NCBI RefSeq assembly: GCF_014654785.1
Contig: NZ_BNBD01000007.1
Span: forward strand, 329,531 to 393,530
Length of the DNA: 64,000 bases
DNA from: Streptomyces mashuensis
GTDB lineage: Bacteria > Actinomycetota > Actinomycetes > Streptomycetales > Streptomycetaceae
Direction: 5' to 3'
Positions 24,906 to 34,060 of this stretch are shown here, in pieces (position 1 is the stretch's first letter; each line of letters starts with the position of its first letter). The position numbers and the translations under genes are program-made. The notes beneath the pieces are model-generated. The model saw nothing but the letters and a program-made list of their open reading frames with translations, was not told the origin of the DNA and did not search any database.

Positions 24906-25712
24906 GTGCAGTTCCGCCAAAAGGCGCTTTCCAAGCTGCAATCGCCCGAAGAACTCGATTTGCCCGTACGCTTCGCCCGGCCGCAGGGCCGGCTCGTGCT
25001 CGCCGTCACGCTCGTCGTCATGGCCGCCGCCTGCTGCTGGGCCTTCACCGGTACGGTTCCGGCCACCCTCGACGCGACCGGCGTCCTGACCCACCCCGAC
25101 GGCAGCTACCTGCTGCAGAGCCCGTACGCCGGACAGGTCACCGCGGTCCACGCCCACGAGGGCCAGCAGCTCGCGCCCGGCCAGCCGCTGCTCACCGTCA
25201 CCACGGACCGCGGCGAACGCACCGTGCGCGCCGTGGCCGCCGGCCGGGTGACGGCCCTGCGCACCAGAATCGGCTCGGTCGTCACCACCGGCGCGGACGT
25301 GGCCACCGTCGAACGGGTGACGAACCCCGCCGACCCCCTGGTCGCCGTCCTCTACGTACCCGGCGCGAGCGGAGCCGCCCTCACCGAGGGCGCGGCCGTC
25401 GACCTGACCGTCCCCTCCCTCCCCGCCCAGCAGTACGGCGTGCTCCGCGGCCACGTCGCCCAAGTCGGCCGCACCCCCAGCACGCCCGAGCAGATCACCG
25501 GTTTCCTCGGCGACGCCCGCCTCGCCGGACAGTTCGCCCGGCAGGGCGACCCCCTCGCCGTGGTCGTACGCCTCGAACGCTCGGCCACCGCCCCCTCCGG
25601 CTACCGCTGGTCCCGCGCCGGCGGGCCCCCCGAGGCACCGCAGAGCACCACCCCCGTCACCGCCACCGTCCACCTCGCCGACCGCCGGCCCGTCGACTGG
25701 CTCCTGCCATGA
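24906..25712 (+). CDS. HlyD-like membrane fusion protein of NHLM-type peptide exporter
   Basis: 268 residues from GTG 24906, chosen because GAAGGA lies 7 bp upstream and because FRQKALSKLQSPEELDLPV matches the usual N-terminus of NHLM HlyD proteins; an ATG at 24885 is the alternative. One transmembrane helix (~res 37-55) is followed by a short lipoyl/barrel-sandwich segment (SPYAGQVTAVHAHEGQQLAP) without the long coiled coil of Gram-negative HlyD. It overlaps the next gene by ATGA. Role: links the ABC exporter at the membrane and presumably helps deliver the GG-leader peptide outside. Confidence 0.78.
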   Translation: MQFRQKALSKLQSPEELDLPVRFARPQGRLVLAVTLVVMAAACCWAFTGTVPATLDATGVLTHPDGSYLLQSPYAGQVTAVHAHEGQQLAPGQPLLTVTTDRGERTVRAVAAGRVTALRTRIGSVVTTGADVATVERVTNPADPLVAVLYVPGASGAALTEGAAVDLTVPSLPAQQYGVLRGHVAQVGRTPSTPEQITGFLGDARLAGQFARQGDPLAVVVRLERSATAPSGYRWSRAGGPPEAPQSTTPVTATVHLADRRPVDWLLP

Positions 25713-27952
25713 GCACCACCGCACACCGCTCCCGCACCGCCCACCGCTCGCGCCGCCGCGGCGCCCGCCCCGCCGGCCGGGCGCCCCGCGCCGTCCGCAC
25801 CCCCACCGTCCTCCAGATGGAGGCCGTCGAGTGCGGCGCCGCCGCACTGGCCATGGTGCTCGGCCACCACGGCCGCCACGTCCCCCTGGAGGAACTCCGC
25901 ATCGCCTGCGGCGTCTCCCGCGACGGCTCCCGCGCCAGCAACCTCCTCAAGGCCGCCCGCAGCCACGGCCTCCAGGCCAAGGGCATGCAGATGGACCTGG
26001 CCGCCCTCGCCGGAGTACGCCCGCCCGCCGTGCTGTTCTGGGAGTTCAACCACTACGTCGTCTACGACGGCACGGCCCGCCGGCGCGGCCGCCGCGGCGT
26101 GTACGTCAACGACCCCGCCAACGGCCGCCGGTTCGTCCCCATGGAGGAGTTCGACACCAGCTTCACCGGCGTCGTCCTCACCTTCGAACCCGGCCCCGGC
26201 TTCCGACGCACCGGCCGCCGCCCCGGCCTGGCCGGCGCCCTCGGCGGCATGCTGCGCGGCACCACGGGCACCCTGCTCGCCGCCGTCCTCGCCAGCCTCC
26301 TGCTCGTGGTCACCGGCGCCGCCGTCCCCGCACTCAGCCGCACCTACATCGACGAGTTCCTCATCGGCGGCCGCACCTCCGCCCTCGGCACCCTCCTCAC
26401 CTCGATGGCCGTCGCCCTGGCCCTCACCGCCACCCTCACCGCGCTCCAGCAGGCCAACCTGCTGCGCGGCCGCATCATCTCCTCCACCCTCGGCAGCGCC
26501 CGCTTCCTGCGCCACCTCCTGCGGCTCCCCGTCACCTTCTTCGCCCAGCGCAACCCCGCCGACCTCGTCCAGCGCCTCCGCTCCAACGACACCGTCGCCG
26601 AAACCCTCGCCCGCGACCTCGCCGCCGCCGCGGTGGACGCCGTGGTCGTCGTCCTCTACGCGGTGCTGCTGTGGACGTACGACCCGCAGCTCACCGTCCT
26701 CGGCGTCCTCGTCGCCCTGCTCAACGTGGTCGCCCTCCGCGTCACCGTCCGCGTACGCGCCACCGGCGCGCAGAAGCTGCGCGCCGAGAACGCCCGGCTC
26801 ACCAACACCTCGTACAGCGGCCTCCAGCTGATCGAGACCATGAAGGCCACCGGCGGCGAGAACGGCTTCTTCCGCCGCTGGGCCGGCCGGCACGCCGTCA
26901 CCCTCGACGTCCAGCAGCGGCTCGGCGTGCCCAGCGCCCGCCTCGCGGTCGTCGCGCCCGCACTGGCGGCGCTCAACAGCGCACTGATCCTCACCACCGG
27001 CGGCGTCCGCGCCGTCGAAGGCCACCTGTCCGTCGGCCTGCTCGTCGCCTTCCAGTCCCTCGTCACCAGCTTCACCGCCCCCCTCACCCGGCTCAACGGC
27101 GTGGCCGGCCGCGCCCAGGACTTCACCGCCGACGTCGCCCGCCTCAAGGACGTCGAGAACTTCCCCGCCGACCCCCTCCACACCCGGCCCGCCGGCGCCG
27201 CCGGCACCACCCGCCGCCTCAAGGGCCACGTCGAACTCGACGGCATCACCTTCGGCCACAGCCCCCTCGACCCGCCCCTGCTGAAGGACTTCTCCCTCAC
27301 GGTCGGCCCCGGCCGGCAGGTCGCCCTCGTCGGCGGCTCCGGCAGCGGCAAGTCCACCGTCTCCCGGCTCCTGTCCGGCCTCCACACCCCCTGGGAGGGC
27401 ACCATCCGCATCGACGGCATGCGGCTGGAGGACATCCCGCGCGGCGCCCTCGCCGCCTCCGTCTCCTTCGTCGACCAGGACGTCTTCCTCTTCGAGGGCA
27501 CCGTCCGCGACAACGTCGCCCTGTGGGACCCGTCCGTCACCGACGAGGCCGTCGTCGCCGCCCTCCGGGACGCCGCCGTGTACGACGCCGTCGCCCGCCG
27601 CCCCGGCGGCATCCGCAGCCGCGTCGAACAGGACGGCCGCAACTTCTCCGGCGGCCAGCGCCAGCGCCTGGAGATCGCCCGCGCCCTCGTCCGCCACCCC
27701 AGCGTCCTCGTCCTCGACGAGGTCACCAGCGCCCTCGACGCCGTCACCGAACGCCTCGTCATCGACAACCTGCGCCGCCGCGGCTGCGCCTGCGTCGTCA
27801 TCGCCCACCGCCTCAGCACCGTCCGCGACAGCGACGAGATCGTCGTCCTCGAACGCGGCACGGTCGTGGAACGCGGCCGGCACGAGGACCTCGTGGCGGC
27901 CGGAGGCGCGTACGCCCGGCTCATCGGCGACCGGGGAGCGCTCCTCGCATGA
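25709..27952 (+). CDS. NHLM-type bacteriocin ABC exporter with C39 peptidase domain
   Basis: 747 residues. Residues ~30-165 are a C39 peptidase: LQMEAVECGAAALAMVLGHH with Cys42 as nucleophile and Gln36 for the oxyanion hole, FNHYVVYDG with His115, and NDPANG with Asp135. A six-helix membrane domain follows (~190-470), then an ABC ATPase with Walker A GGSGSGKST, signature FSGGQRQRLEIARAL and Walker B VLVLDEVTSALD. All catalytic residues are present. It should remove the leader after the GG of the adjacent peptide and export the core. ATGA overlaps on both sides. Confidence 0.9.
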   Translation: MSTTAHRSRTAHRSRRRGARPAGRAPRAVRTPTVLQMEAVECGAAALAMVLGHHGRHVPLEELRIACGVSRDGSRASNLLKAARSHGLQAKGMQMDLAALAGVRPPAVLFWEFNHYVVYDGTARRRGRRGVYVNDPANGRRFVPMEEFDTSFTGVVLTFEPGPGFRRTGRRPGLAGALGGMLRGTTGTLLAAVLASLLLVVTGAAVPALSRTYIDEFLIGGRTSALGTLLTSMAVALALTATLTALQQANLLRGRIISSTLGSARFLRHLLRLPVTFFAQRNPADLVQRLRSNDTVAETLARDLAAAAVDAVVVVLYAVLLWTYDPQLTVLGVLVALLNVVALRVTVRVRATGAQKLRAENARLTNTSYSGLQLIETMKATGGENGFFRRWAGRHAVTLDVQQRLGVPSARLAVVAPALAALNSALILTTGGVRAVEGHLSVGLLVAFQSLVTSFTAPLTRLNGVAGRAQDFTADVARLKDVENFPADPLHTRPAGAAGTTRRLKGHVELDGITFGHSPLDPPLLKDFSLTVGPGRQVALVGGSGSGKSTVSRLLSGLHTPWEGTIRIDGMRLEDIPRGALAASVSFVDQDVFLFEGTVRDNVALWDPSVTDEAVVAALRDAAVYDAVARRPGGIRSRVEQDGRNFSGGQRQRLEIARALVRHPSVLVLDEVTSALDAVTERLVIDNLRRRGCACVVIAHRLSTVRDSDEIVVLERGTVVERGRHEDLVAAGGAYARLIGDRGALLA

Positions 27953-30717
27953 CGGACCCGCACCTGCCCCACCCCCACGACCCCGTCGTCGAGTCCTTCG
28001 GCGGCCTCGGCACCCCCGTCGACTGCACCGGCCTGCGCAGCCTCACCCTGGAGGGCCCGCACATCCTCTGGCTCGTCGAGGCCGGCGCGACCGACCTGTT
28101 CGCCGTCGACGCCGAACGCGCCGGCCCCTGGCACCACCTCGGCCGGCTCGAACGCGGCGCCCTGCTGCTGGGCCCCGCCGACGGGCCACGCCACACCCTC
28201 GTCGCCCGGCCCGCCCAGGGCTGCCGGCTGCGCCGCATCGAACTCCGCGAACTGCAATGGTCCCCGCAGGACGCCTGGACCTGGCACGCCACCGGCGAAC
28301 CCGGCCCACTCGAACAGGCCTTCGCACTCGGTGCCGGCCGCGGACTGCACGTCCTCTGCCAGGCACCCGACGACGTCCTCTGGATGCAGGTCGCCCCCGG
28401 CAGCGTCCGCTACGGCGCGGCGTACGAGGGGTACGCGGACGGCACGCTGCTCGTCGACGCCACCCTGTGGCAGGGCATGACCGAGCAGCAGCACCGGCTG
28501 CTGTACGCCGTCGACCGCTGGATCGAGGAGCTCGAACGGGACCACGAGGACCGGGCCGCCGCCGGCATCGCGGCGGGCGAGGCCGCCCGCGCCGGCGCCG
28601 ACCGCACCCTCCTCGCCGCCATCGACGGCCCCCGCCGGCGCGCCCGCCACACCGCCGCCGGCGCCGACGCGACGTACGCCGCCTGCCGGCTCGTGGCCGA
28701 GGCGGCCCGCATCACCCTGCGCGAACCGGCCGACACGCCCACCGCCGGCCCCGACCCCGTGGAACGCATCGCCCTCGCCTCCCGGATCCGTACCCGTACC
28801 GTCCGCCTGGCCGGCGCCTGGTGGCGGGAGGACACCGGCCCCCTGCTCGGCCACCGGGACGACGACGGCGCCCCCGTCGCCCTGCTGTGGCGGCGCGGCG
28901 GCTACGAAGCCGTCGACCCGGCGACCGGCCGCCGGGAGCGCATCGGCCGGGACAACCACGCCGACTACGCACCACGCGCCGTCATGTTCTACCGCCCGCT
29001 CCCCGACGGCACCCTGACCCTGCGCACCCTCCTGCGCTTCGGCCTGCGCGGCACCGGACGCGAACTGCGCGGCATCGCGCTCGGCGTGCTCGTCGCCGTC
29101 GGCCTGGGCACCCTCGTGCCCGTCGCCACGGGCAAGGTGCTCGGCACGTACGTACCCCGCGCCGAGACCGGCCTCATCGTGCAGACGGGAGTGGCCCTGG
29201 CGGCGGTGGCCGCCCTCTCGGCCGTCTTCATGCTGCTGCAGAACGTCTCCGTGCTGCGCCTGGAGGGCCGCATCGAGGCCACCCTGCAACCGGCCGTGTG
29301 GGACAGGCTGCTCCGGCTGCCGGCGGCGTTCTTCGCCGACCGCTCGACGGGCGAACTGGCGGGCGCCGCCATGGGCATCAGCGCCATCCGCCGCACCGTC
29401 TCGGGCATCGCCCCCGTGGTGCTCCAGGCCGGCACGCTGGGCGCGGTGAACCTCGTGCTGCTGCTCGTCTACAGCGTGCCGCTGGCCCTCGCCGCCCTGG
29501 CCATGCTCGTCCTGGTCGCCGGGGTCCTCCTGGGCCTGGGCTGGTGGCAGCTGCGCCACCAGCGCCGGCTGGTCGTCCTCGGCCACCAGCTCGACAACCG
29601 GGCCTTCCAGACCCTGCGCGGCCTGCCCAAACTGCGCGTGGCGGCAGCCGAGAGCTTCGCGTACGCGGCGTGGGCCAAGGAATTCGCCCGCACCCGGGAC
29701 CTGCAACAACGCATCGGCCGCCTCAAGAACACCGTCACCATCCTCAACGCCGTCTGCCTGCCGCTCTGCACGCTCGTCCTCTTCATGCTGCTCGCCGGGC
29801 CGGCGCAGGGCACCCTGACGGCCGGCGACTTCCTCACCTTCAGCACGTCGGTGACCCTCCTCTTCTCCTCGGTCACCCAGCTGACGGGCGCACTGCTGTC
29901 GGCCGCCGCCGTCCAGCCCCTGTACGAACAGCTCCGCCCGATCCTGCGGGCCGTCCCCGAGACCCGCTCCGGCGACGCCCCGCCCGGCGAACTCACCGGC
30001 GCCCTGGAGGCCCGCGACCTCTCCTTCCGCTACGCCGACGACGGCCCCCTGGTCCTGGACGGCGTGTCCTTCCGCGTCCGCCCCGGGGAGTTCGTGGCCG
30101 TCGTCGGCGCGAGCGGCTGCGGCAAGTCGACGCTGCTGCGCCTCCTCATCGGGCTCGACACCCCCCTCTCGGGCACCGTCCTCTACGACGGCCAGGACCT
30201 CTCCGCCCTCGACCGCTCCGCCGTACGCCGCCAGTGCGGCGTCGTCCTGCAGAACGCCCAGCCCTTCGCCGGCTCGATCCTGGAGTGCATCAGCGGCGCC
30301 GAGTCGTACCCCCTGGAGGAGGTGTGGCAGGCCGCGGCCGCGGCGGGCCTGGCGGACGACATCAAGGCCATGCCCATGGGCCTGCACACCATGCTCTCCG
30401 ACGGCGGCGGCACCGTCTCCGGCGGCCAGCGCCAGCGCCTGATGATCGCCCAGGCCCTCGTCCGCAAGCCACGCCTCCTCTTCCTGGACGAGGCCACGAG
30501 CGCCCTCGACAACGAGGCCCAGCGCATCGTCATCGAGTCGACCCGCGCCCTGCACGCCACCCGCATCGTCATCGCCCACCGCCTGTCGACGGTCATGGAC
30601 GCGGACCGGGTCCTCGTGATGGCGGAGGGCCGAATCGTCCAGGAGGGCCCACCGGCAGAGCTCCTGGCGGACACGGGCGGGCTCTTCCACGAACTGGTAC
30701 GGAGGCAGATGGGCTGA
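27949..30717 (+). CDS. NHLM-type ABC transporter permease/ATPase, second subunit
   Basis: 922 residues. The long N-terminal ~400 residues contain a cyclic-nucleotide-like/ cupin-like region and no peptidase Cys; this is typical of the second exporter of NHLM loci. A membrane domain (~res 365-630) precedes the ATPase with Walker A GASGCGKST, a VSGGQRQRLMIAQALV signature and LLFLDEATSALDNEAQR. It probably forms a heterodimer with the C39-containing subunit. The stop lies 15 bp from the convergent beta-lactamase gene with no clear terminator between. Confidence 0.85.
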   Translation: MTDPHLPHPHDPVVESFGGLGTPVDCTGLRSLTLEGPHILWLVEAGATDLFAVDAERAGPWHHLGRLERGALLLGPADGPRHTLVARPAQGCRLRRIELRELQWSPQDAWTWHATGEPGPLEQAFALGAGRGLHVLCQAPDDVLWMQVAPGSVRYGAAYEGYADGTLLVDATLWQGMTEQQHRLLYAVDRWIEELERDHEDRAAAGIAAGEAARAGADRTLLAAIDGPRRRARHTAAGADATYAACRLVAEAARITLREPADTPTAGPDPVERIALASRIRTRTVRLAGAWWREDTGPLLGHRDDDGAPVALLWRRGGYEAVDPATGRRERIGRDNHADYAPRAVMFYRPLPDGTLTLRTLLRFGLRGTGRELRGIALGVLVAVGLGTLVPVATGKVLGTYVPRAETGLIVQTGVALAAVAALSAVFMLLQNVSVLRLEGRIEATLQPAVWDRLLRLPAAFFADRSTGELAGAAMGISAIRRTVSGIAPVVLQAGTLGAVNLVLLLVYSVPLALAALAMLVLVAGVLLGLGWWQLRHQRRLVVLGHQLDNRAFQTLRGLPKLRVAAAESFAYAAWAKEFARTRDLQQRIGRLKNTVTILNAVCLPLCTLVLFMLLAGPAQGTLTAGDFLTFSTSVTLLFSSVTQLTGALLSAAAVQPLYEQLRPILRAVPETRSGDAPPGELTGALEARDLSFRYADDGPLVLDGVSFRVRPGEFVAVVGASGCGKSTLLRLLIGLDTPLSGTVLYDGQDLSALDRSAVRRQCGVVLQNAQPFAGSILECISGAESYPLEEVWQAAAAAGLADDIKAMPMGLHTMLSDGGGTVSGGQRQRLMIAQALVRKPRLLFLDEATSALDNEAQRIVIESTRALHATRIVIAHRLSTVMDADRVLVMAEGRIVQEGPPAELLADTGGLFHELVRRQMG

Positions 30718-30732
30718 GAGGGCGACGGTGTT

Positions 30733-31620
30733 CTACGACAACGCGTCGGTGACCACGGATGTCGCCTGCGCGACCAGCTTGTTGTCGAACTTGGCGTTCT
30801 TGTCGTTCCGGTACGACAGGATGGTCATGACGATGGGCGCGGAGTTCGGGGGCCAGACGACGGCGATGTCGTTGCGGGTGCCGTGGTAGGTGCCGGCTCC
30901 CGTCTTGTCGCCGACCTGCCAGCCCTTCGGGACGCCGGCGCGGATGGTTTCGTCGCCGGTGGTGTTGGTCCGGAGCCACTTCGTGAGCTGGTCGCGTTCG
31001 TCCTTGCCGAGGACGTCGCCGAGGACGAACGCGCGCAGGTCCTTGGTGAGGGCGCGGGGGGTGGTCGTGTCGCGCTGCTCGCCGGGGACCCAGTCGTTCA
31101 GTTCGGGTTCGTGGCGTTCCATGCGGGTGACGTCGTCACCGAGCCGCTCGAGTGCGGCGTCGAGGGCGTGTGGGCCGCCGAGGTCGTCGAGGAGCAGGTT
31201 GCCCGCGGTGTTGTCGCTGTAGCGGACGGCGGCGTCGCACAGTTCCGCCAGGGTCATGCCGGTGTCGGTGTGCTTCTCGGTCACGGGGGAGTTGGGGACC
31301 AGGTCGTCCCGGGAGTACGTGACCTTCTTGTTCAGGCCGGCCAGGGTGTACTTCTTCAGGACGGCGCCGGCGGCCAGCGCCTTGAAGGTGGAGTTGTAGG
31401 AGAACCGTTCGCCGTCGTGGTACGTCACCTCCCGTCCGGTGCCGGTGTCGATCGCGTACACACCCAGGTGGGCGCCGTACGTCTGCTCCAGGGCCTTGAG
31501 GCGGTCCGCGTACGGCTTGGTGGCCGCCGCCTTGCCGGAGTCCGGGCCGGAGCCGCAGGCGGTCAGGGGAACGAACGCGAGGGTGGCGGCGAGAGCGCTG
31601 AGCGCGCGTATGTGTCGCAT
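30733..31620 (-). CDS. blaL: class A beta-lactamase, lipoprotein-type
   Basis: 295 residues. A lipobox LTAC with Cys22 follows the signal segment. Catalytic motifs: S77-T-F-K80, S135-D-N137, E171 in EPELN (Ambler E166) and K239-T-G241. All are intact, so it should hydrolyse penicillins or related beta-lactams at the membrane surface. ATG at 31620 with AGGGTGAT just upstream. It is divergent from a LysR gene which is coupled to a serine-hydrolase-like gene, the arrangement of blaL-blaA-blaB in Streptomyces cacaoi. The gene symbol follows that synteny. Confidence 0.85.
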   Translation of the reverse strand: MRHIRALSALAATLAFVPLTACGSGPDSGKAAATKPYADRLKALEQTYGAHLGVYAIDTGTGREVTYHDGERFSYNSTFKALAAGAVLKKYTLAGLNKKVTYSRDDLVPNSPVTEKHTDTGMTLAELCDAAVRYSDNTAGNLLLDDLGGPHALDAALERLGDDVTRMERHEPELNDWVPGEQRDTTTPRALTKDLRAFVLGDVLGKDERDQLTKWLRTNTTGDETIRAGVPKGWQVGDKTGAGTYHGTRNDIAVVWPPNSAPIVMTILSYRNDKNAKFDNKLVAQATSVVTDALS

Positions 31621-31712
31621 GGGGATCACCCTGGCGGCCGGGTGGTCATGCGGTCCAATACCGAAACAGGCGGTCTCATGCTGTTTCCGCATGGGTCGCA
31701 TAGGGTGGGCGC
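31621..31712. promoter_or_regulatory. LysR-type operator region between beta-lactamase and regulator
   Basis: 92-bp divergent region with two nested dyads: CGGT-ccaat-ACCG at 31651-31663 and CCGAAACAG / CTGTTTCCG at 31661-31669 and 31681-31689 (8 of 9 matched, 11-bp spacer). These are placed where a LysR activator would contact both promoters. Confidence 0.55.
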
Positions 31713-32594
31713 ATGGATCTTGTGGGGGCGTGCCGGGCGTTCGTCAGCGTCAGCGAGCGCGGGAGTTTCACCGTCGGCGCGGCCGCGGCCCGGATGTCGC
31801 AGTCCGTGGCCAGCCGCCGGGTGGCCGCGTTGGAGGAACGCTTCGGTGAGCAGCTGTTCGAACGGACGTCGCGGCGGGCCGTCCTGACGCCGTTCGGCCG
31901 GGACATGCTTCCCGCGGCCCGGCAGCTCGTGCAGGCGGCCGACGTCCTGCTGCACGAGGCGCAGGCCGCCAGGAGCAAGCCGCTGCGGCTCGCGGTGCCC
32001 GGCATCTGCCCGACGGTCGCCCTCGCCCGCCTGGTCGCCGAGGCCCGCGAGCACGGCCTCACCCTCGACCTGCGCGTCGCGGCGCCCGCGCGCCGCGTCG
32101 AACTCGTCCACGCCCAGCAGGTGCGCGCCGCGCTGCTGGCCGTGCCGGCGGACGAAGCGACGTGGTCGGTCCCCCTCGGGCTGGCCGGTGCGCAGGATCC
32201 CGGAGTGAAGCGCGTCTACCTCGAGACGCTCCGGCTCGGGCGGGGCTCCGCCGAGCCGGCCCGCCGCGTCTGGCTCCAGCCGGAGGACGACGTACCGCAC
32301 CTGCGCGACCCCTTGACGCGGCTGCGCGACGCGCTGGGGCTGCGGCCCGCGCAGCTCGCCGTCGCCGCCGACCTCACGACCGCCGCGGCCGAGGTCCTCA
32401 GCACGCGCGACCTGCTGCTCTGCTCCCCGGCGCAGGCCGGCGAACTCGGCCTGCACTGGCGGCCCGTGGGGGAGATCGCCCTGCGCCGCGGCTTCGCCCT
32501 CGCCGCGGCCGCGGACGGCAATCCGCAGCACGTCCGGGCGCGCCTGGGCACCGCCATCGCGCGGTGCCTCGGCGCGGAGGCGGTGGCGGCATGA
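31713..32594 (+). CDS. blaA: LysR-family activator of beta-lactamase (BlaA-like)
   Basis: 293 residues. N-terminal winged HTH: MDLVGACRAFVSVSERGSFT, GAAAARMSQSVASRRVAALE, LFERTSRRAVLTPFG. An effector-binding domain follows. Divergent from a class A beta-lactamase and overlapping the next gene by ATGA (32591-32594). In S. cacaoi the LysR BlaA with BlaB induces blaL in response to beta-lactams; equivalence here rests on synteny and family. Confidence 0.78.
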   Translation: MDLVGACRAFVSVSERGSFTVGAAAARMSQSVASRRVAALEERFGEQLFERTSRRAVLTPFGRDMLPAARQLVQAADVLLHEAQAARSKPLRLAVPGICPTVALARLVAEAREHGLTLDLRVAAPARRVELVHAQQVRAALLAVPADEATWSVPLGLAGAQDPGVKRVYLETLRLGRGSAEPARRVWLQPEDDVPHLRDPLTRLRDALGLRPAQLAVAADLTTAAAEVLSTRDLLLCSPAQAGELGLHWRPVGEIALRRGFALAAAADGNPQHVRARLGTAIARCLGAEAVAA

Positions 32595-33505
32595 ACACCG
32601 GCATGAACACCGAGGCGCTGCTGCGCGACCTGCGCCGCCGGCTGGAGGAGGGCGGCCTGCGCGGCTGTCTGCTCGTCCGTGACCTGCACACGGGCGACGA
32701 GCTGGGCATCGACCCGGACACGCAGCTGCCGTCCGCGTCCCTCGTCAAGGTACCGCTGGCGCTGGCGACGCTCGAACGCATCCGCCGGGGCGAGCTGGAC
32801 GGGGCGACCCGGCTCGACGTGCAGCCCGGACGGGTCGACACGCCGGGCCCGACGGGCCTGAGCCGGTTCCGGCACCCGGCCCGGATCGCGGTCGACGACC
32901 TCCTCTATCTGAGCATGTGCATGAGCGACAGCCTCGCTGCGGACACGCTGTTCGGCCTGACCCCGCCGGCGCGGGTGGCGGAGATCCTGCACGAGTTCGG
33001 GCTCGGCGGCATCAGCGTCCGGCACCTGACGGGGGAACTGAGCGACACCCCCGTCGAACGCTTCGATGCCGCGCAGGTGCACCTCGCGCACGCGCTGGCC
33101 ATCGACGCCGGCACGAGCGGCCGCGGGCACCGGGTGCCGCAGCTCGACGCCACCCGCGCCAACACGGGCAGCGCCCGCGCCTTCGTCGACCTGCTGCAGG
33201 CCCTGTGGACGCCCTCCGCGATCCCCCCGGAGGTGGCGGCGCGCGTCCGCGACCTCATGCTGCACAACCTGCTCCGCCACCGCCTGGCCCCCGACTTCAG
33301 CTCGGACGCGAGCACGTGGTCGTCGAAGACGGGTACGCTCCTCAACCTCCGGCACGAGATCGGCGTCGTCGAGCACGCCGACGGCCAGGTCTTCGCCGTC
33401 GCCGTCCTCACGGAGTCCCTGGTGCCTGCGGGTACGCAACCGGGCGCGGAGGCCCTGATGGCACAGGTGGCCAGGGAGCTCCGCGACCACTTGAGGCAGT
33501 GGTGA
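32591..33505 (+). CDS. blaB: penicillin-recognising serine-hydrolase-like regulator (BlaB-like)
   Basis: 304 residues without signal peptide, so cytoplasmic. It keeps class A beta-lactamase motifs S50-L-V-K53, S112-D-S114 and KTGT in WSSKTGTLLNL, but the Glu of the omega loop is not evident. BlaB of S. cacaoi is such a protein: it resembles serine beta-lactamases yet has no reported beta-lactamase activity and is needed with BlaA for induction. Translational coupling to the LysR gene supports the same role. A true, low-activity beta-lactamase is the alternative. Confidence 0.72.
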   Translation: MNTGMNTEALLRDLRRRLEEGGLRGCLLVRDLHTGDELGIDPDTQLPSASLVKVPLALATLERIRRGELDGATRLDVQPGRVDTPGPTGLSRFRHPARIAVDDLLYLSMCMSDSLAADTLFGLTPPARVAEILHEFGLGGISVRHLTGELSDTPVERFDAAQVHLAHALAIDAGTSGRGHRVPQLDATRANTGSARAFVDLLQALWTPSAIPPEVAARVRDLMLHNLLRHRLAPDFSSDASTWSSKTGTLLNLRHEIGVVEHADGQVFAVAVLTESLVPAGTQPGAEALMAQVARELRDHLRQW

Positions 33506-33551
33506 CAGCCGGCGACGACTGCCGTCACTGGCTCCTTTACCCTTGCCGCCC

Positions 33552-34046
33552 ATGGATCTCGTGCTCGACCCGCCCCGCGGTGTGTCCCCCGTCCGCCTCG
33601 GCATGACCTTCGACGAAGCCGTCGACGCCGTGACCCGCGCCTTCGGGCGGCCCCGCGCTCGGGAGGGCCTCATCAGCGTGTCCCTCGACCACGTCGGCTT
33701 CCAGGTGCTCCTGGAGAAGCGGAACCGCGTCACCGCCCTGGAACTGTGGTGGCCCGGCGAGGGCCGGACGTCGAGCACCCGCGTGCTCCTCGACGGCGAC
33801 GACGTCTTCACCACCCCCGCCCGCACCCTCATGCGCCGCGCCGCAGCCCGCGGATGGACTGTGGACGACGCGGACCCCGAGCAGGTGTGCATGCCCGGCG
33901 TCTCGCTCGGCTTCACCCGCTCCACGTCGCAGGAGGTGCCGCGCGAGCGCGGCGGCCTGCCGGTGTGCTTCACGTCGGTCCTGGTCGCGGACGAGCACTA
34001 CTACGACTTCCTCTACAAGGACCGCGACCCGGTCCGGGACCGCTGA
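33552..34046 (+). CDS. hypothetical protein
   Basis: 164 residues, ATG at 33552. The frame opens MDLVLDPPRGVSPVRLGMTF and contains FDEAVDAV, a beta-rich middle and a terminal DEHYYDFLYKDRDPV. This recalls small actinobacterial proteins with a repeated LGMT-type motif, with no known function. No signal or membrane segment. It lies 46 bp after the blaB-like gene, with no good ribosome site visible. Third-position GC is high, supporting coding. Confidence 0.6.
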   Translation: MDLVLDPPRGVSPVRLGMTFDEAVDAVTRAFGRPRAREGLISVSLDHVGFQVLLEKRNRVTALELWWPGEGRTSSTRVLLDGDDVFTTPARTLMRRAAARGWTVDDADPEQVCMPGVSLGFTRSTSQEVPRERGGLPVCFTSVLVADEHYYDFLYKDRDPVRDR

Positions 34047-34060
34047 CGGGCCCCTGCCCT

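Noticed and set aside
26656..30690. 1344-residue open frame antisense to the ABC transporter genes
   Set aside because: Acidic, Gly/Ala/Asp-rich composition without motifs, mirroring high third-position GC of the true genes.
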